Part shown: piece by piece, positions 26,103 to 35,123 of the stretch
How positions within the stretch are numbered: the first letter of the stretch is position 1
Layout of the letters: every line of letters begins with the position of its first letter
Assembly (NCBI GenBank): GCA_016903675.1
Contig: JADQBA010000010.1
Span: 1 to 64,000 of the forward strand
Direction: 5' to 3'
DNA: 64,000 nucleotides
Source of the DNA: Stigonema ocellatum SAG 48.90 = DSM 106950
Lineage (GTDB): Bacteria > Cyanobacteriota > Cyanobacteriia > Cyanobacteriales > Nostocaceae
The notes under the pieces: model-generated
What the model saw: the letters and a program-made list of their open reading frames with translations, nothing else
The model's database searches: none
Told to the model about the DNA's origin: nothing
Made by a program: the position numbers and the translations under genes

Positions 26103-27587
26103 TCATTGATAGCCGTAAGCATGCCAGTTGTTTAAAACCCGCTCCTGTATTTCCTTCGGCCACGCCTCGCGGAACGAAGTTCGCTTGGGTCGATGGTCGG
26201 ATGTCCAGCTATCCTGGCTCAAGCAGTTGTAGATGGCTTTAGTGCTCATGAAGACCTTCTTCTCATCCGTACGTAGGAACACAGGGAGATTAAGCATGCT
26301 TTCCATCGGAAAATGCACTTCGCCAGTGCCGGGATGGCATCGCGTCGCAAACGCCCACACGACCTCGGCCGTGTTTGTCGGATCGATGTCGTCTTCCATC
26401 AGCAACACCTTCGGTATCCCATACCCAACATGAGACTTGAAGATGACCTTGCCAATTTCGTGAATCAGCTGGTCAGCATTCAAATTCGTCTTTTGCCGCC
26501 ACGCCATGTCCATCGTAATTACCAGCCAATGCACGGCGGTTTCAAGCGGGGTGTAGCACATTGTGACTGGAAGATTGTGCTGACGCAGTTCGTGTAGCAC
26601 TTCTGCCGCCGCAGGCAAGCCCCAGGTTGTGTGGTCTTCCTCAACGGGCTCCCCTGCAACCACAACAGGTAGGATGGGATCGTTACGATAGGTCATTGCA
26701 CTCACATGGTAGACCGGCTTATTAGAACTCAGCCCCTGCCAAATGTACCCTGCATATTCTCCCATCGGTCCTTCAGGTGCTGTCTCTGTATGTGAGAGCA
26801 TCCCTTCAACGACTATCTCCGCCGTGGCTGGAACTTCGAGATCCACAGTCTCACACTGTACGACCTCAAGCGGCTCACCCAGGTATGCCCCAATAAAACC
26901 AGACTCATCCACAAAGTCAGGTATTGGCATTCCAGAAACAAAGGGAATAGCAGGCTCAACTCCTAATGCCAGGGCAAAAGGCATGGGCTTGTCCAACTCT
27001 TTCCACATTGCATGGATCTTCCCTAGATGCTGTGCTGGCGCAACAATGCCAGCCAACCTATTCTTGTCGAGGATCATCATCCGAGCAATCGACCAATTAG
27101 TCCACTTCTTGTCGGGCGTCTGTGCAACAATCGTTCCAATTGTGTTAAGGTAGCGACCACCATCCCCTTCATGGATCAGCGGAGTCGGCAATCGGAGCAG
27201 ATCTACTTGGTCGCCAAGGAGGATGTTTTCCTTGCATGGACCACTCTGGACTTTCTTCGGCGGAATGGGCGTTTTCTGGCACGCTTGCGCCAGCCCTTCA
27301 ATGATCTCCTGTCCACTTGCACGGGGATCCAAGCCGAGGGATATAGCGATGCGCGAAAGGTACAATCCTGGTTGCCGACTTACACCTCCAGGTGCGCCGA
27401 GTACCCGAAAGCCCTTTTCGATGCCTTTAATATTGTTGAACAGCGGAGCTGGGGCCTTGAGATCGTAAGACCGACGGGTAATTGCGCCAATCTCCAGATT
27501 CCAGTCCACCTCTTGATCAATTTCTTGGATCTCACCAATCTCCTTCAAGGCATCAATGTATTCTCGGAGACTCTTCAAGTGTTTCAT
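26103..27587 (-). CDS. ubiD: UbiD-family decarboxylase (prenyl-FMN dependent)
   Basis: 494 residues. UbiD enzymes use prenylated FMN to (de)carboxylate aromatic or alpha,beta-unsaturated acids. The invariant Arg (NWSIARMMI, ~residue 165) and the E-x4-E pair in ETAPEGPMGEYAGYIW (~270-285) are present, as are the C-terminal SDHRPKRTSFREAWP stretch and the GxG-type loop. The length (~490) and sequence style recall fungal/bacterial Fdc1-type phenylacrylate decarboxylases as much as ubiquinone UbiD. Cyanobacteria make plastoquinone, so a role outside quinone synthesis is plausible. It overlaps ubiX upstream by 35 bp and is the last gene of an ALDH-ubiX-ubiD operon. The symbol denotes the family, not a proven quinone role. 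Confidence 0.9.
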   Translation of the reverse strand: MKHLKSLREYIDALKEIGEIQEIDQEVDWNLEIGAITRRSYDLKAPAPLFNNIKGIEKGFRVLGAPGGVSRQPGLYLSRIAISLGLDPRASGQEIIEGLAQACQKTPIPPKKVQSGPCKENILLGDQVDLLRLPTPLIHEGDGGRYLNTIGTIVAQTPDKKWTNWSIARMMILDKNRLAGIVAPAQHLGKIHAMWKELDKPMPFALALGVEPAIPFVSGMPIPDFVDESGFIGAYLGEPLEVVQCETVDLEVPATAEIVVEGMLSHTETAPEGPMGEYAGYIWQGLSSNKPVYHVSAMTYRNDPILPVVVAGEPVEEDHTTWGLPAAAEVLHELRQHNLPVTMCYTPLETAVHWLVITMDMAWRQKTNLNADQLIHEIGKVIFKSHVGYGIPKVLLMEDDIDPTNTAEVVWAFATRCHPGTGEVHFPMESMLNLPVFLRTDEKKVFMSTKAIYNCLSQDSWTSDHRPKRTSFREAWPKEIQERVLNNWHAYGYQ

Positions 27588-28200
27588 CGCTTAATGCTCC
27601 AAAGGAGTGAAAATTCCCAGCAAACGCGGTGCTGTGTTCGCCCCAGCGTTTAACACATCCCGCATCAATGTCGAATAAATCAAGGACTCTGCCAACTGTA
27701 TGATTGATTATGTCATCCAGCGTTTTGGGGCAATTGTAAAATGCTGGTACTGGTGGTGCGATAATCGCCCCGCTCTCTGTCACTGCCAACATGCTTTTCA
27801 AATGACCTGCATGGAGTGGAGTTTCACGAACTACCAACACGAGACGGCGACGCTCTTTAAGTACGACATCAGCAGCGCGGGTCAGTAGACTGCTTGTAAC
27901 ACCACTGGCAATTTCCGATAGGCTGCGAATCGAACACGGAATTATTACCATTCCCATTGTTTTGAATGAGCCGCTCGAAATAGCAGCCCCGATATCGGAA
28001 ATTGAATAGGTCACATCGGCTAAGCTGCGTAGCTCTTGAGCAGTCATATCCGTTTCAAAATCACGGGTGGTTTCCGCTGACTTTGATACAACTAAGTGAC
28101 TTTCGATACCGACCTTTCTAATCACTTCTAACAGTCTGATCCCATAAATAATGCCTGATGCACCGCTGATACCAACAATTAAGCGTTGTTTTGCGGTCAT
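27553..28200 (-). CDS. ubiX: UbiX-like flavin prenyltransferase
   Basis: 215 residues from the ATG at 28200, chosen because GAGG lies just upstream; a 16-residue longer form is possible. UbiX attaches a dimethylallyl group to FMN to make the prenyl-FMN that UbiD needs. The N-terminal GISGASGIIYGIRLLE is the FMN-phosphate loop, IPCSIRSLSEIASG the second conserved motif, and LVLVVRETPLHAGHLKSML the third, with the RETPL signature. The C-terminus is ~20 residues longer than typical and Ser/His rich. The 35-bp overlap with ubiD indicates co-translation of cofactor maker and user. Confidence 0.92.
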   Translation of the reverse strand: MTAKQRLIVGISGASGIIYGIRLLEVIRKVGIESHLVVSKSAETTRDFETDMTAQELRSLADVTYSISDIGAAISSGSFKTMGMVIIPCSIRSLSEIASGVTSSLLTRAADVVLKERRRLVLVVRETPLHAGHLKSMLAVTESGAIIAPPVPAFYNCPKTLDDIINHTVGRVLDLFDIDAGCVKRWGEHSTAFAGNFHSFGALSDETLEESPRIH

Positions 28201-28384
28201 TAGTAACCTCTTTGTCAAGGATGACCCAAGTTGACCGCCACGGGTCATGGGCCCAAAACATCAGATAGCAAAGGCTTAGCAGACCTTGAAATGCAAAAAG
28301 CAAGCGTCAGCATCGGCTGATGTGATGATTAGTGTCAACAGGCCAAAACTATTCCAACTTCTTGCGTTTCTTTACCTATGTACC

Positions 28385-29914
28385 CTATGAAAGGTCTACC
28401 CACACCGACTTGGTGTGCGTGTAATTCTCCATGACGTCGGTTCCGAGTTCGCGTCCGAAGCCCGAAGCCTTGTAGCCGCCGAATGGTATTGCAACGTCGT
28501 ACAAGTTGTAAGTGTTTATCCAGCATGTGCCAGCCTTCATTTCGCGGGCAACTCGGTGCGCTTTTTTGATGTCGCGCGTGTGCACACCAGAAGCCAGCCC
28601 AAATTTTGTCCCGTTGGCAAGCTTGATGGCTTCCTCTTCCGTGTTGAACGGGGTGACAGCCAAAACGGGTCCAAAGATTTCCTCTTGAACGATGCGCATG
28701 TCATAAGTCGCATCAGTGAAGATAGTCGGTTCGTAATAGAACCCCTTATTGCCATTACCATTGCCATTAGGGTTGAAGGGCTTACCACCAATACGCAGCT
28801 TTGCACCGTCTTCGTGACCGTACTGAACGTACTGCGATATTTTCTCGAACTGCGACTTATCAGCCAATGGTCCGAAGAGTACATTCGGGTTCAACGGGTC
28901 TCCTTTCGACACCTGTTCAACCTGGCGAACAAGTCGCTCAATGACCTCCTCATAAACTGAACGCTCGATCAGGAGCCGCGAGCCAGCAGTGCAGATCTCG
29001 CCTTTATTATAAAAGATACCGAAGAAAGCACTCGTCACGGCTGATTCGATATCAGCATCAGCGAAGATGATATTGGCAGATTTACCGCCCAGCTCCATGG
29101 TGACTTTCTTGAGGGTGTCAGCCGAATTCTTGATAATACTGATACCGATATCCGTTGAGCCGGTGAAAGCGATTTTGTTGACGCCGGGATGCTTGACCAG
29201 TACATCGCCAATCTTGCCACCTGGTCCTGTGATGAGATTGAAAACACCTTCCGGAATACCAGCTTCGGCGAGTATTTGGGCCATTTTGATGGCCGTGAGT
29301 GGAGTTATCGAGGCGGGTTTGTGGATCACGGTGTTTCCAGCAGCCAGCGCTGGCGCAATCTTAGTGCCTGAAAGGAGCATCGGAAAGTTGAATGGTGTGA
29401 TCGCCGCGACCACGCCCAAGGGTTCGCGTAAGGTATAGGTGAGATTTAATGTGTGTGTTGGCGGTGGGGACACATGCCTGGCCGCGCCCTCAATTTGTGA
29501 AGCTACTCCGGCAAAATAGTAGAATAAATCGGCCATCAGCGGAACATCGACTGTGTGGGAAAAAGCGATTGGCTTGCCCATGTCAATGGTTTCGCGATAG
29601 GCCAACTCTTCGGAATGCTTCAAAATTAAATCACCGACTTTCGTCAACAGCCGTCCGCGTTCATGACCACTCATTTTGGGCCACGGACCTTCATCAAATG
29701 CTTTCCGGGCAGCTTCGACTGCTGCGTTTGCATCAGATTCGGTTGCTTGTGCAATCTCGGTAATCGCTTCTTCCGTAGCAGGATTGATGGTAGGTTTGGT
29801 TCGACCATCCTGCGCGTCGCACCAGGCACCATTTATAAAAAGCTTGCCAGGAGCAATTTGCATATCGTCCGGTGAGATCACTTTGCCATCTGTAAGGTTA
29901 ATGCTTTGGTACAT
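28385..29914 (-). CDS. NAD(P)-dependent aldehyde dehydrogenase
   Basis: 509 residues, full-length ALDH superfamily enzyme oxidising an aldehyde to its acid. Visible are the Asn of TPFNFPM (~175), the Glu of ELGGKSA (~275), the catalytic Cys in GEICTAGSR (~310) and the EEIFGPVL motif (~405). The style is that of betaine-aldehyde/phenylacetaldehyde dehydrogenases. A Asn-Gly repeat (NPNGNGNGNKG) near residue 385 comes from a 6-nt tandem repeat in the DNA and sits in a surface loop. It is the first gene of the minus-strand operon with ubiX and ubiD (185-bp gap), and box G lies ~395 bp upstream on the same strand. With a 2-oxoacid decarboxylase elsewhere in the island, a ketoacid-aldehyde-acid route is conceivable. 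Confidence 0.92.
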   Translation of the reverse strand: MYQSINLTDGKVISPDDMQIAPGKLFINGAWCDAQDGRTKPTINPATEEAITEIAQATESDANAAVEAARKAFDEGPWPKMSGHERGRLLTKVGDLILKHSEELAYRETIDMGKPIAFSHTVDVPLMADLFYYFAGVASQIEGAARHVSPPPTHTLNLTYTLREPLGVVAAITPFNFPMLLSGTKIAPALAAGNTVIHKPASITPLTAIKMAQILAEAGIPEGVFNLITGPGGKIGDVLVKHPGVNKIAFTGSTDIGISIIKNSADTLKKVTMELGGKSANIIFADADIESAVTSAFFGIFYNKGEICTAGSRLLIERSVYEEVIERLVRQVEQVSKGDPLNPNVLFGPLADKSQFEKISQYVQYGHEDGAKLRIGGKPFNPNGNGNGNKGFYYEPTIFTDATYDMRIVQEEIFGPVLAVTPFNTEEEAIKLANGTKFGLASGVHTRDIKKAHRVAREMKAGTCWINTYNLYDVAIPFGGYKASGFGRELGTDVMENYTHTKSVWVDLS

Positions 29915-30308
29915 ACTGTTCTGCTAAGTTTGTCGAATAAGTTACATCTGTTGAAAAGCGCCTGCTCACTCAATAATTGTTGCGCTCAAATCATCCAAAT
30001 CCCACGAGCCGATATGGTCCATGCTATTAGTGAAACCTAAACTCGACGTCAGTGTTCGCTACTAAAAGATACGACTTGACAGTTGGCATAAATCCTGTGT
30101 AGTTCACAGACAGCTTCTCCCGCTAGGCGCTGGTAATCACACCGACAATGAAATTGACGGTGAAATTGAACTTAAGTTCTTCCGCTATAAATTTCGCCAA
30201 GCCAACCACTTAAGTCAATAACTCTAGAAAACACCTTATTCGTACTGTAGATGCTACCGAGTGTTTTATGGATTGATACTGTCACTGTAGAACGCAGAGA
30301 ATACGGCG

Positions 30309-30347
30309 ATAATGGTCTATTTTTCGGTGCAAGTGCGCATTCTTTCG
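30309..30347 (-). promoter_or_regulatory. CGAAA-box G
   Basis: The minus strand reads CGAAAGAATGCGCACTTG, CAC, CGAAAAATAGACCATTA. It points toward the ALDH-ubiX-ubiD operon. It overlaps a minus-strand open frame (30172-30429), which I regard as non-coding. Box F, on the opposite strand, lies 212 bp to the right, so this gap carries divergent regulatory elements. Confidence 0.75.
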
Positions 30348-30558
30348 TTTCTAAGTAGAAAGGCGCAAAAAAACCGAAGAAGTATGTAACGAAAAGTAAA
30401 ATTATCCGAAACCCTCTTCCCTTCAGCATAGCTGCCTTGTCTCAACCATAAATATTCACGCCCACCTACTTACTGTAGCTCTAGGCTTCGAGCCTATGGG
30501 CGTTTCTATATTCACGAATGATTTGGGATTGCTATCTTATCCGGTAGAAAAGTTAAAC

Positions 30559-30598
30559 CAAAACAATGCAGACTTACTACGAAAATTAGACCATTGCA
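30559..30598 (+). promoter_or_regulatory. CGAAA-box F
   Basis: Plus strand CAAAACAATGCAGACTTA, CTA, CGAAAATTAGACCATTG, ~113 bp before the DUF1816 gene. It is divergent from box G. A solo end of the TAAGTAG mini-element family lies between them near 30452-30473. Confidence 0.72.
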
Positions 30599-30710
30599 TC
30601 TGTCTTCTCCGCCTCCTAAAATTAGATCGTTTCTCAAATAAGTCATATCAAGTCCATCTAATTGCTCAGGATAATTGATAAAGGGTTCCAGCGACTTTTC
30701 AAAACTTCTT

Positions 30711-30974
30711 ATGACACTACTCTACAAGCTTAAACAAGACTTTTCAGACTTCCTGCTAAAGCCAGAAACTAATTGGTGGGTGGAAATTAGCACAGTAAAG
30801 CCTTACTGTATCTACTATTTCGGACCTTTTCAGAACTTCTTTGAAGCGCAGACTGCTTACCCCGGCTATGTTGAAGATATTGAAAGCGAATCAGCCCAGG
30901 GGATTGTAATCAACATTAAACGCTGTAAACCAGATGTACTGACAGTATTTGATGAAGAGGAAAAGCTAAGTTAG
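30711..30974 (+). CDS. DUF1816 domain protein
   Basis: 87 residues from the ATG at 30711; a TTG at 30675 would add 12 unlikely residues. The domain signature is NWWVEISTVKPYCIYYFGPF, then A-x-PGYVEDIESE-x-AQGIVINIKRCKPD-x-LT, which is the cyanobacterial DUF1816 family, found alone or near phycobilisome-linker-like domains. No catalytic residues are evident, and a small protein-protein interaction role is likely. It lies 178 bp before malQ with box F upstream and may share a transcript with it. Confidence 0.82.
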   Translation: MTLLYKLKQDFSDFLLKPETNWWVEISTVKPYCIYYFGPFQNFFEAQTAYPGYVEDIESESAQGIVINIKRCKPDVLTVFDEEEKLS

Positions 30975-31152
30975 TTAGCTACAAACAACCCGAAGATAGT
31001 TTCAGTTCAGGAAACGCAGTATCTAACTAAAAATCGTACGTTTAAGACGACTATGAAGTGGGACAAAAGAGCGTTTATGAACGCCATACCACTTGATTAT
31101 GTCTTACTACAGTTCTGACAATTGTTTGATTTCTATATCTGAGAGGATTATT

Positions 31153-32664
31153 ATGCCTTTTTCCAGAGCTAGCGGTATTTTGCTACACCCTACCTCCTTT
31201 CCTAGCCAGTTTGGCATTGGCGACTTCGGGTCGGAGGCATATCGCTTTGTTGACTTTTTGATAGAGAGTAGACAGCATCTTTGGCAAGTCTTGCCATTGG
31301 GACCTACGGGGGATAGCAATTCTCCGTATGCGTCTTATTCAGCGATGGCAGGGAATCCGCTGCTGATCAGCCCGGAACTACTGCACAAAAAGGGCTTGCT
31401 GGATCAGGAAAACTTTGCTGATCTGCCAAAGTTTTCGACTGAAAAAGTGGATTTTTCGCGGGTCATCCAAACGAAGATACCAATGCTTCAAAAAGCCTGC
31501 GAGAACTTTAAAGCCAGTGCAACATCAGTTCAGCAACAGGAATTTTCGGAGTTTTGTCAGATTCAAGCCTACTGGCTAGATGACTATGCCATGTTTATGG
31601 CCCTTAAGGATGCCCATGGGGGTGCTAGTTGGAATGCTTGGGAGCCTGCGATCGCCCAACGCAAGCCAGAAGCAATTAAGCAATGGCAGCAAAATCTGGC
31701 AGATGAAATTTTTTACTATCAATATCTACAGTTCGAGTTTTTCTGCCAGTGGTCGGATCTCAAGCGCTATGCCAACCAGCACGGTATCCAAATCATCGGA
31801 GATATTGCAATTTATGTTGCTCATGAGAGCGCTGACGTCTGGTCTCATCCCGAAAACTTTTGCCTTAATCAACAGACGGGTGAACCTGCACTAATGGCAG
31901 GAACACCGCCAGACTATTTTAGCGCCACCGGACAGTTGTGGGGAAACCCAGTCTATGACTGGAAGCAGCTACAGCAGGAGAACTTTAAGTGGTGGGTGCA
32001 GCGCTTCCAGACGATGCTCAATTATGTAGACTTGATTCGTATTGATCACTTCCGAGGATTCCAAGCTTACTGGGCAGTCAAGCAGGGCGAAACAACTGCT
32101 ATCAATGGTAAGTGGATTGAAGCTCCTGGGGAGGCTTTCTTTAAGGTACTCAAAGAGAAGTTAGGCGCACTGCCAATCATAGCCGAGGATCTGGGAGAAA
32201 TTACACCGGAAGTGTACGCTCTACGAGACCAATTTGAATTTCCCGGCATGAAAATTCTGCAGTTTGCCTTTGGTGAAGGCATACAAGCTGACAAGCGCTT
32301 TCTACCGTTCAATTATCAGTCTAACTGTGTGGTTTACACAGGTACCCACGATAATGACACAACAGTCGGCTGGTTCAATCAATTGTCACCGCAATCACGA
32401 GAAGAAGTCTTGCGTTATTTAGGTCGTATCAGTCAATCGGGAATTCACTGGGATCTGATCCAGTTGTCACTGAGTTCTGTAGCCAATCAGGCGATTATTC
32501 CTCTACAGGACGTTTTGGGATTGGGTACTGAAGCCCGGATGAATTTTCCTGGCAAAAATCTGGGGAACTGGGGTTGGCGATATCAGTCTGCGGCTTTAAC
32601 GCCAGAAGTTCGCGATCGCCTCGGGGCTATGACTAAAACTTACGGTCGATCTCCTATCCTTTAA
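31153..32664 (+). CDS. malQ: 4-alpha-glucanotransferase (amylomaltase, GH77)
   Basis: 503 residues from the ATG at 31153, with GAGAGG just upstream. Amylomaltase moves glucan segments between malto-oligosaccharides and releases glucose, completing glycogen breakdown after debranching. GH77 hallmarks are GILLHPTSFPSQFGIGDFG at the start, the substrate loop DSNSPYASYSAMAGNPLL, the nucleophile Asp in DLIRIDHFRGFQAYW (~300), the acid Glu in IIAEDLGEI (~345) and the Asp in YTGTHDNDTTVGW (~395). Length is typical. It shares the island with glgX and the GH63-like enzyme and is convergent with the M24 gene, with a strong hairpin between. Confidence 0.94.
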   Translation: MPFSRASGILLHPTSFPSQFGIGDFGSEAYRFVDFLIESRQHLWQVLPLGPTGDSNSPYASYSAMAGNPLLISPELLHKKGLLDQENFADLPKFSTEKVDFSRVIQTKIPMLQKACENFKASATSVQQQEFSEFCQIQAYWLDDYAMFMALKDAHGGASWNAWEPAIAQRKPEAIKQWQQNLADEIFYYQYLQFEFFCQWSDLKRYANQHGIQIIGDIAIYVAHESADVWSHPENFCLNQQTGEPALMAGTPPDYFSATGQLWGNPVYDWKQLQQENFKWWVQRFQTMLNYVDLIRIDHFRGFQAYWAVKQGETTAINGKWIEAPGEAFFKVLKEKLGALPIIAEDLGEITPEVYALRDQFEFPGMKILQFAFGEGIQADKRFLPFNYQSNCVVYTGTHDNDTTVGWFNQLSPQSREEVLRYLGRISQSGIHWDLIQLSLSSVANQAIIPLQDVLGLGTEARMNFPGKNLGNWGWRYQSAALTPEVRDRLGAMTKTYGRSPIL

Positions 32665-32781
32665 GAATCAAGCAGCAGTTTTAGGCAAGGCAAACGCATC
32701 TCATTTTCATGCAGCCTTGATGGCATTTTATAGCAGTTCTCGTTTGGATGCAATACACCGATTTGGGAACAGCAGTGCCAT

Positions 32782-32802
32782 GCCCCCCTTGAAAAGGGGG
32801 GC
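32782..32802. terminator. Bidirectional terminator-like hairpin between malQ and M24 gene
   Basis: GCCCCCCTT / AAGGGGGGC with a 3-nt loop, followed on the plus strand by TTT and located between convergent genes, 17 bp from the M24 stop. A strong GC-rich stem. Confidence 0.7.
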
Positions 32803-32819
32803 TTTGCGTAAATCCTATT

Positions 32820-33950
32820 TTAGCTAATTTCTAACGCTACAGGGCGATCGCGACCTTCGACCTTGACACTCGGCCACTTTGGATCAAAAGTCAGGTTTTC
32901 CAGCCCTCCATCCTTGAGGATGACAAAGGTGTCTTCAATCTTAGCTCCTGGTAAACTTGGGTTCCAAGCTACAGCCATGTTTTCCGCCAGAGTTTCGGTG
33001 GTAGTTGGATTTGCTATAATCTCTCGAGACAGATAGCCTGTAGTTCCTCCTTGGTGATGTTGACGGATCGCTTGAGGATAGCCATGCTCGTCATAAGCCT
33101 GACCAAGCGCGTCATAAATTGCGTTGAGAGGCATGCCAGGGAGACACAAGCTTAGGGCTTCAGCTTCAATTTCCCAGACATGGCGATGTAGAGACGCGAA
33201 ATTTTGCGTCTCTAAATTGGCCTGTAGCGAACCAAAAAAGACAAATCGGGTGAGGTTCGCGTATAGACCGTATCCCCGCGCACAAAACACAAGCATCGCA
33301 GCACGTCCGATCGCCTCCCCTTTGGGCGTGGCATGACGGTAGAGCGGCAGACGCCTCTCCCCAGCCACCAACGTCAGAGCTGGATGTAGCCCTCTTGACC
33401 ACAACGCCTGGGCACCTGCTCCAGCAAGCTGGGACTCTGTCCAGGTAGACTGGGCGCTTAAGAGTGCTTCGGTCATAGCTTCACTTGCTAAACGCCCTAC
33501 CCGACGATAGCGCTCCAGTTCGCTCGGCATGAGTACCCGCTTCTGATTCAGGAGTGACACAGGCAATGGGCTTTGATTACCAATGGGACGGTCACTAAGA
33601 ATCTTTCCCCCACCCGTGACCTCGCGCACGAAAGACTCGCGGGCTGCGCTATCAGCCCAAGGGTTGATGTGCAGCTTATAAGCTGCCGCCGGATCGCCTG
33701 CACCCGGAAGTTCTTCATCTTGTAAACGTTGGGCTTCAATCTCATCAGTTAATATCCAGGCCTCTTGAGCGGTAACCAGCACTTGGGCGACCCCAGTTTC
33801 AGCAGCGAGCAGCACGGTGTTTGAAGCACCAGCAGTAGCCCAGGCGAACCAGTCTGTGCCACTCAATCGCACAGCGCTAGCACCCGTTTCGCTCAATGCC
33901 TTCCGGATCAGTCCCAGCTTGTAGGAGACTTCTTTATTAGACGAATTCAT
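32820..33950 (-). CDS. M24-family (creatinase/aminopeptidase-like) protein with degenerate metal site
   Basis: 376 residues with the two-part M24 layout: an N-terminal creatinase-like domain (~1-150) and a C-terminal pita-bread domain. In active M24 metallopeptidases two Asp, one His and two Glu bind metal. Here the first Asp region reads MLVFCARGYGLYANLTRF (Cys and Asn in place of the Asp pair). The His region is HHQGGTTGYL, the first Glu region is AVAWNPSLPG (no Glu) and only the last Glu (KIEDTF) survives. It is therefore either a metal-free enzyme, as creatinase is, or a non-catalytic relative. In addition, residues around LETQNFASLHRH are encoded by a dispersed palindrome (33188-33214). 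It is on the minus strand, alone, and no CGAAA-box points to it. Confidence 0.75.
   Translation of the reverse strand: MNSSNKEVSYKLGLIRKALSETGASAVRLSGTDWFAWATAGASNTVLLAAETGVAQVLVTAQEAWILTDEIEAQRLQDEELPGAGDPAAAYKLHINPWADSAARESFVREVTGGGKILSDRPIGNQSPLPVSLLNQKRVLMPSELERYRRVGRLASEAMTEALLSAQSTWTESQLAGAGAQALWSRGLHPALTLVAGERRLPLYRHATPKGEAIGRAAMLVFCARGYGLYANLTRFVFFGSLQANLETQNFASLHRHVWEIEAEALSLCLPGMPLNAIYDALGQAYDEHGYPQAIRQHHQGGTTGYLSREIIANPTTTETLAENMAVAWNPSLPGAKIEDTFVILKDGGLENLTFDPKWPSVKVEGRDRPVALEIS
33188..33214. repeat. Dispersed palindrome inside the M24 coding sequence
   Basis: 27 bp: GTAGAGACGCGAAA followed by TTTTGCGTCTCTA. The same palindrome, with one base different, is the core of the mini-element at 52730-52818. 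Here it is in frame within a coding region and contributes nine codons without a stop. Confidence 0.8.
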
Positions 33951-34169
33951 ACTATGACGAAGTAAGTAGTGAAAATACTCCCTATCTTATTAATATTAAT
34001 GGAAAAAAACAGATTTTCAAATGAAAACTATAATTCAAGAAATGCATCTTATATTGTTGGGTATTCTGTCTATTTTTAGAAAAAATGTCAATCATCTTTG
34101 CTTGTTTTACCGTCATATGGTTCAGTTAAGATAATTTATTTACCGTCAACCTATGTAAAGAGGCGTTAC

Positions 34170-34208
34170 CGAAAAAAAGCCAACTTGCTCCAAAAAATTG
34201 ACCATTGC
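34170..34208 (+). promoter_or_regulatory. CGAAA-box C
   Basis: Plus strand CGAAAAAAAGCCAACTTG, CTC, CAAAAAATTGACCATTG. First of two tandem boxes before the DJ-1 operon, 93 bp upstream of box D. Confidence 0.68.
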
Positions 34209-34262
34209 GAATATGTTTTCAGATTCCTAAACTAACATCACAATAATTAGGCAATGTATAAA

Positions 34263-34305
34263 CAAAATAATGAAAACTTGCGCCAAAAGATTGACCCTTG
34301 TGGTC
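34263..34305 (+). promoter_or_regulatory. CGAAA-box D
   Basis: Plus strand CAAAATAATGAAAACTTG, CGC, CAAAAGATTGACCCTTG, followed by TGGTC so that GACC-N5-GGTC forms a small dyad, exactly as in box E. The ~60 bp after it (CTAAACTTAATAATCAAAGA, then CTTAAAAAAAGTC, then a C-T-A-rich stretch) also resemble the sequence after box E. It ends 98 bp before the first DJ-1 gene. The rest of the gap 33951-34402 is AT-rich and featureless. Confidence 0.75.
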
Positions 34306-34402
34306 ACGGTTAACACTCCCTAAACTTAATAATCAAAGACTTAAAAAAAGTCACTAACATTTCCAGCTAAGAATTTAGTGCCCCTAAGGACATTTAACCA
34401 AT

Positions 34403-35086
34403 ATGATACCTAGATCCCTTGGTGGGAAGAAAATCGCAGTTCTCGTCGAAAGTGAGTTCATCCCTGAAGAAATTGAAGCTTATCAAAAGCGCTTCTCGGA
34501 ACTTAAAGCAACCGTACATTTAATGTCTAGGCTTTGGGGCAATCCGAGTGTTCGATTCTTCAGCGATGAAGATACAGGCAATACACCTCGAACCATAGAG
34601 GTAAACATTGATTTTCAAAACGTAGACGTTAACGACTATGCGGCTGTGATTATGTCCGCCAACTACACCAGCGTGCGCCTGCGTTACTTCGAGCCACCAC
34701 TGGGTCAGCCAATCAGTGGCGAACAAGTTCGCACTTCACCGGCAGTGCAGTTTTATGCCAAGGCAATGGCAAATCCCAAGATCGTTAAAGGAGCGCTCTG
34801 CCATGGGCTGTGGTTACTAACACCAATGCCTGAGTTGCTCAAAGATCGACGAGTTATCTGCCACGAGGTAGTCCTTGCAGATATCATCAACACTGGAGCA
34901 GTTTATGCACCATCACCCTCAGGTGTTGTGGTGGATGGCGACCTTGTTACTGGTCGCTCGAAACATGAGGTTGAACCATTTATCGATGCCATTACTGAAC
35001 AGATCCAACAAATATCTATTGGTGCCAATCGCTTCTCAGGCAGAAGGGCTACCACCTCTGTCTCAACAGTAAAAGCTGCAAGCTAA
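34403..35086 (+). CDS. DJ-1/PfpI family protein (1)
   Basis: 227 residues. The flavodoxin-like DJ-1/PfpI fold begins KKIAVLVESEFIPEEIEAY. The nucleophilic Cys-His elbow is GALCHGLWLLTP (~residue 134). The Glu expected near the N-terminus for acid-base assistance is present in VESEF. Relatives include intracellular proteases, glyoxalase III and deglycase-type chaperones, so repair or removal of reactive carbonyls is the best guess. It is preceded by tandem boxes C and D and followed 37 bp later by a second, distant family member. It heads a plus-strand series running to the VOC protein. Confidence 0.85.
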   Translation: MIPRSLGGKKIAVLVESEFIPEEIEAYQKRFSELKATVHLMSRLWGNPSVRFFSDEDTGNTPRTIEVNIDFQNVDVNDYAAVIMSANYTSVRLRYFEPPLGQPISGEQVRTSPAVQFYAKAMANPKIVKGALCHGLWLLTPMPELLKDRRVICHEVVLADIINTGAVYAPSPSGVVVDGDLVTGRSKHEVEPFIDAITEQIQQISIGANRFSGRRATTSVSTVKAAS

Positions 35087-35123
35087 CTATCTCAAAATAA
35101 ATTTACAACCAGGATACAGTCAC

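Noticed and set aside
30172..30429. 85-codon minus-strand frame
   Set aside because: It overlaps CGAAA-box G and has no recognisable domain; the regulatory box explains the sequence better.
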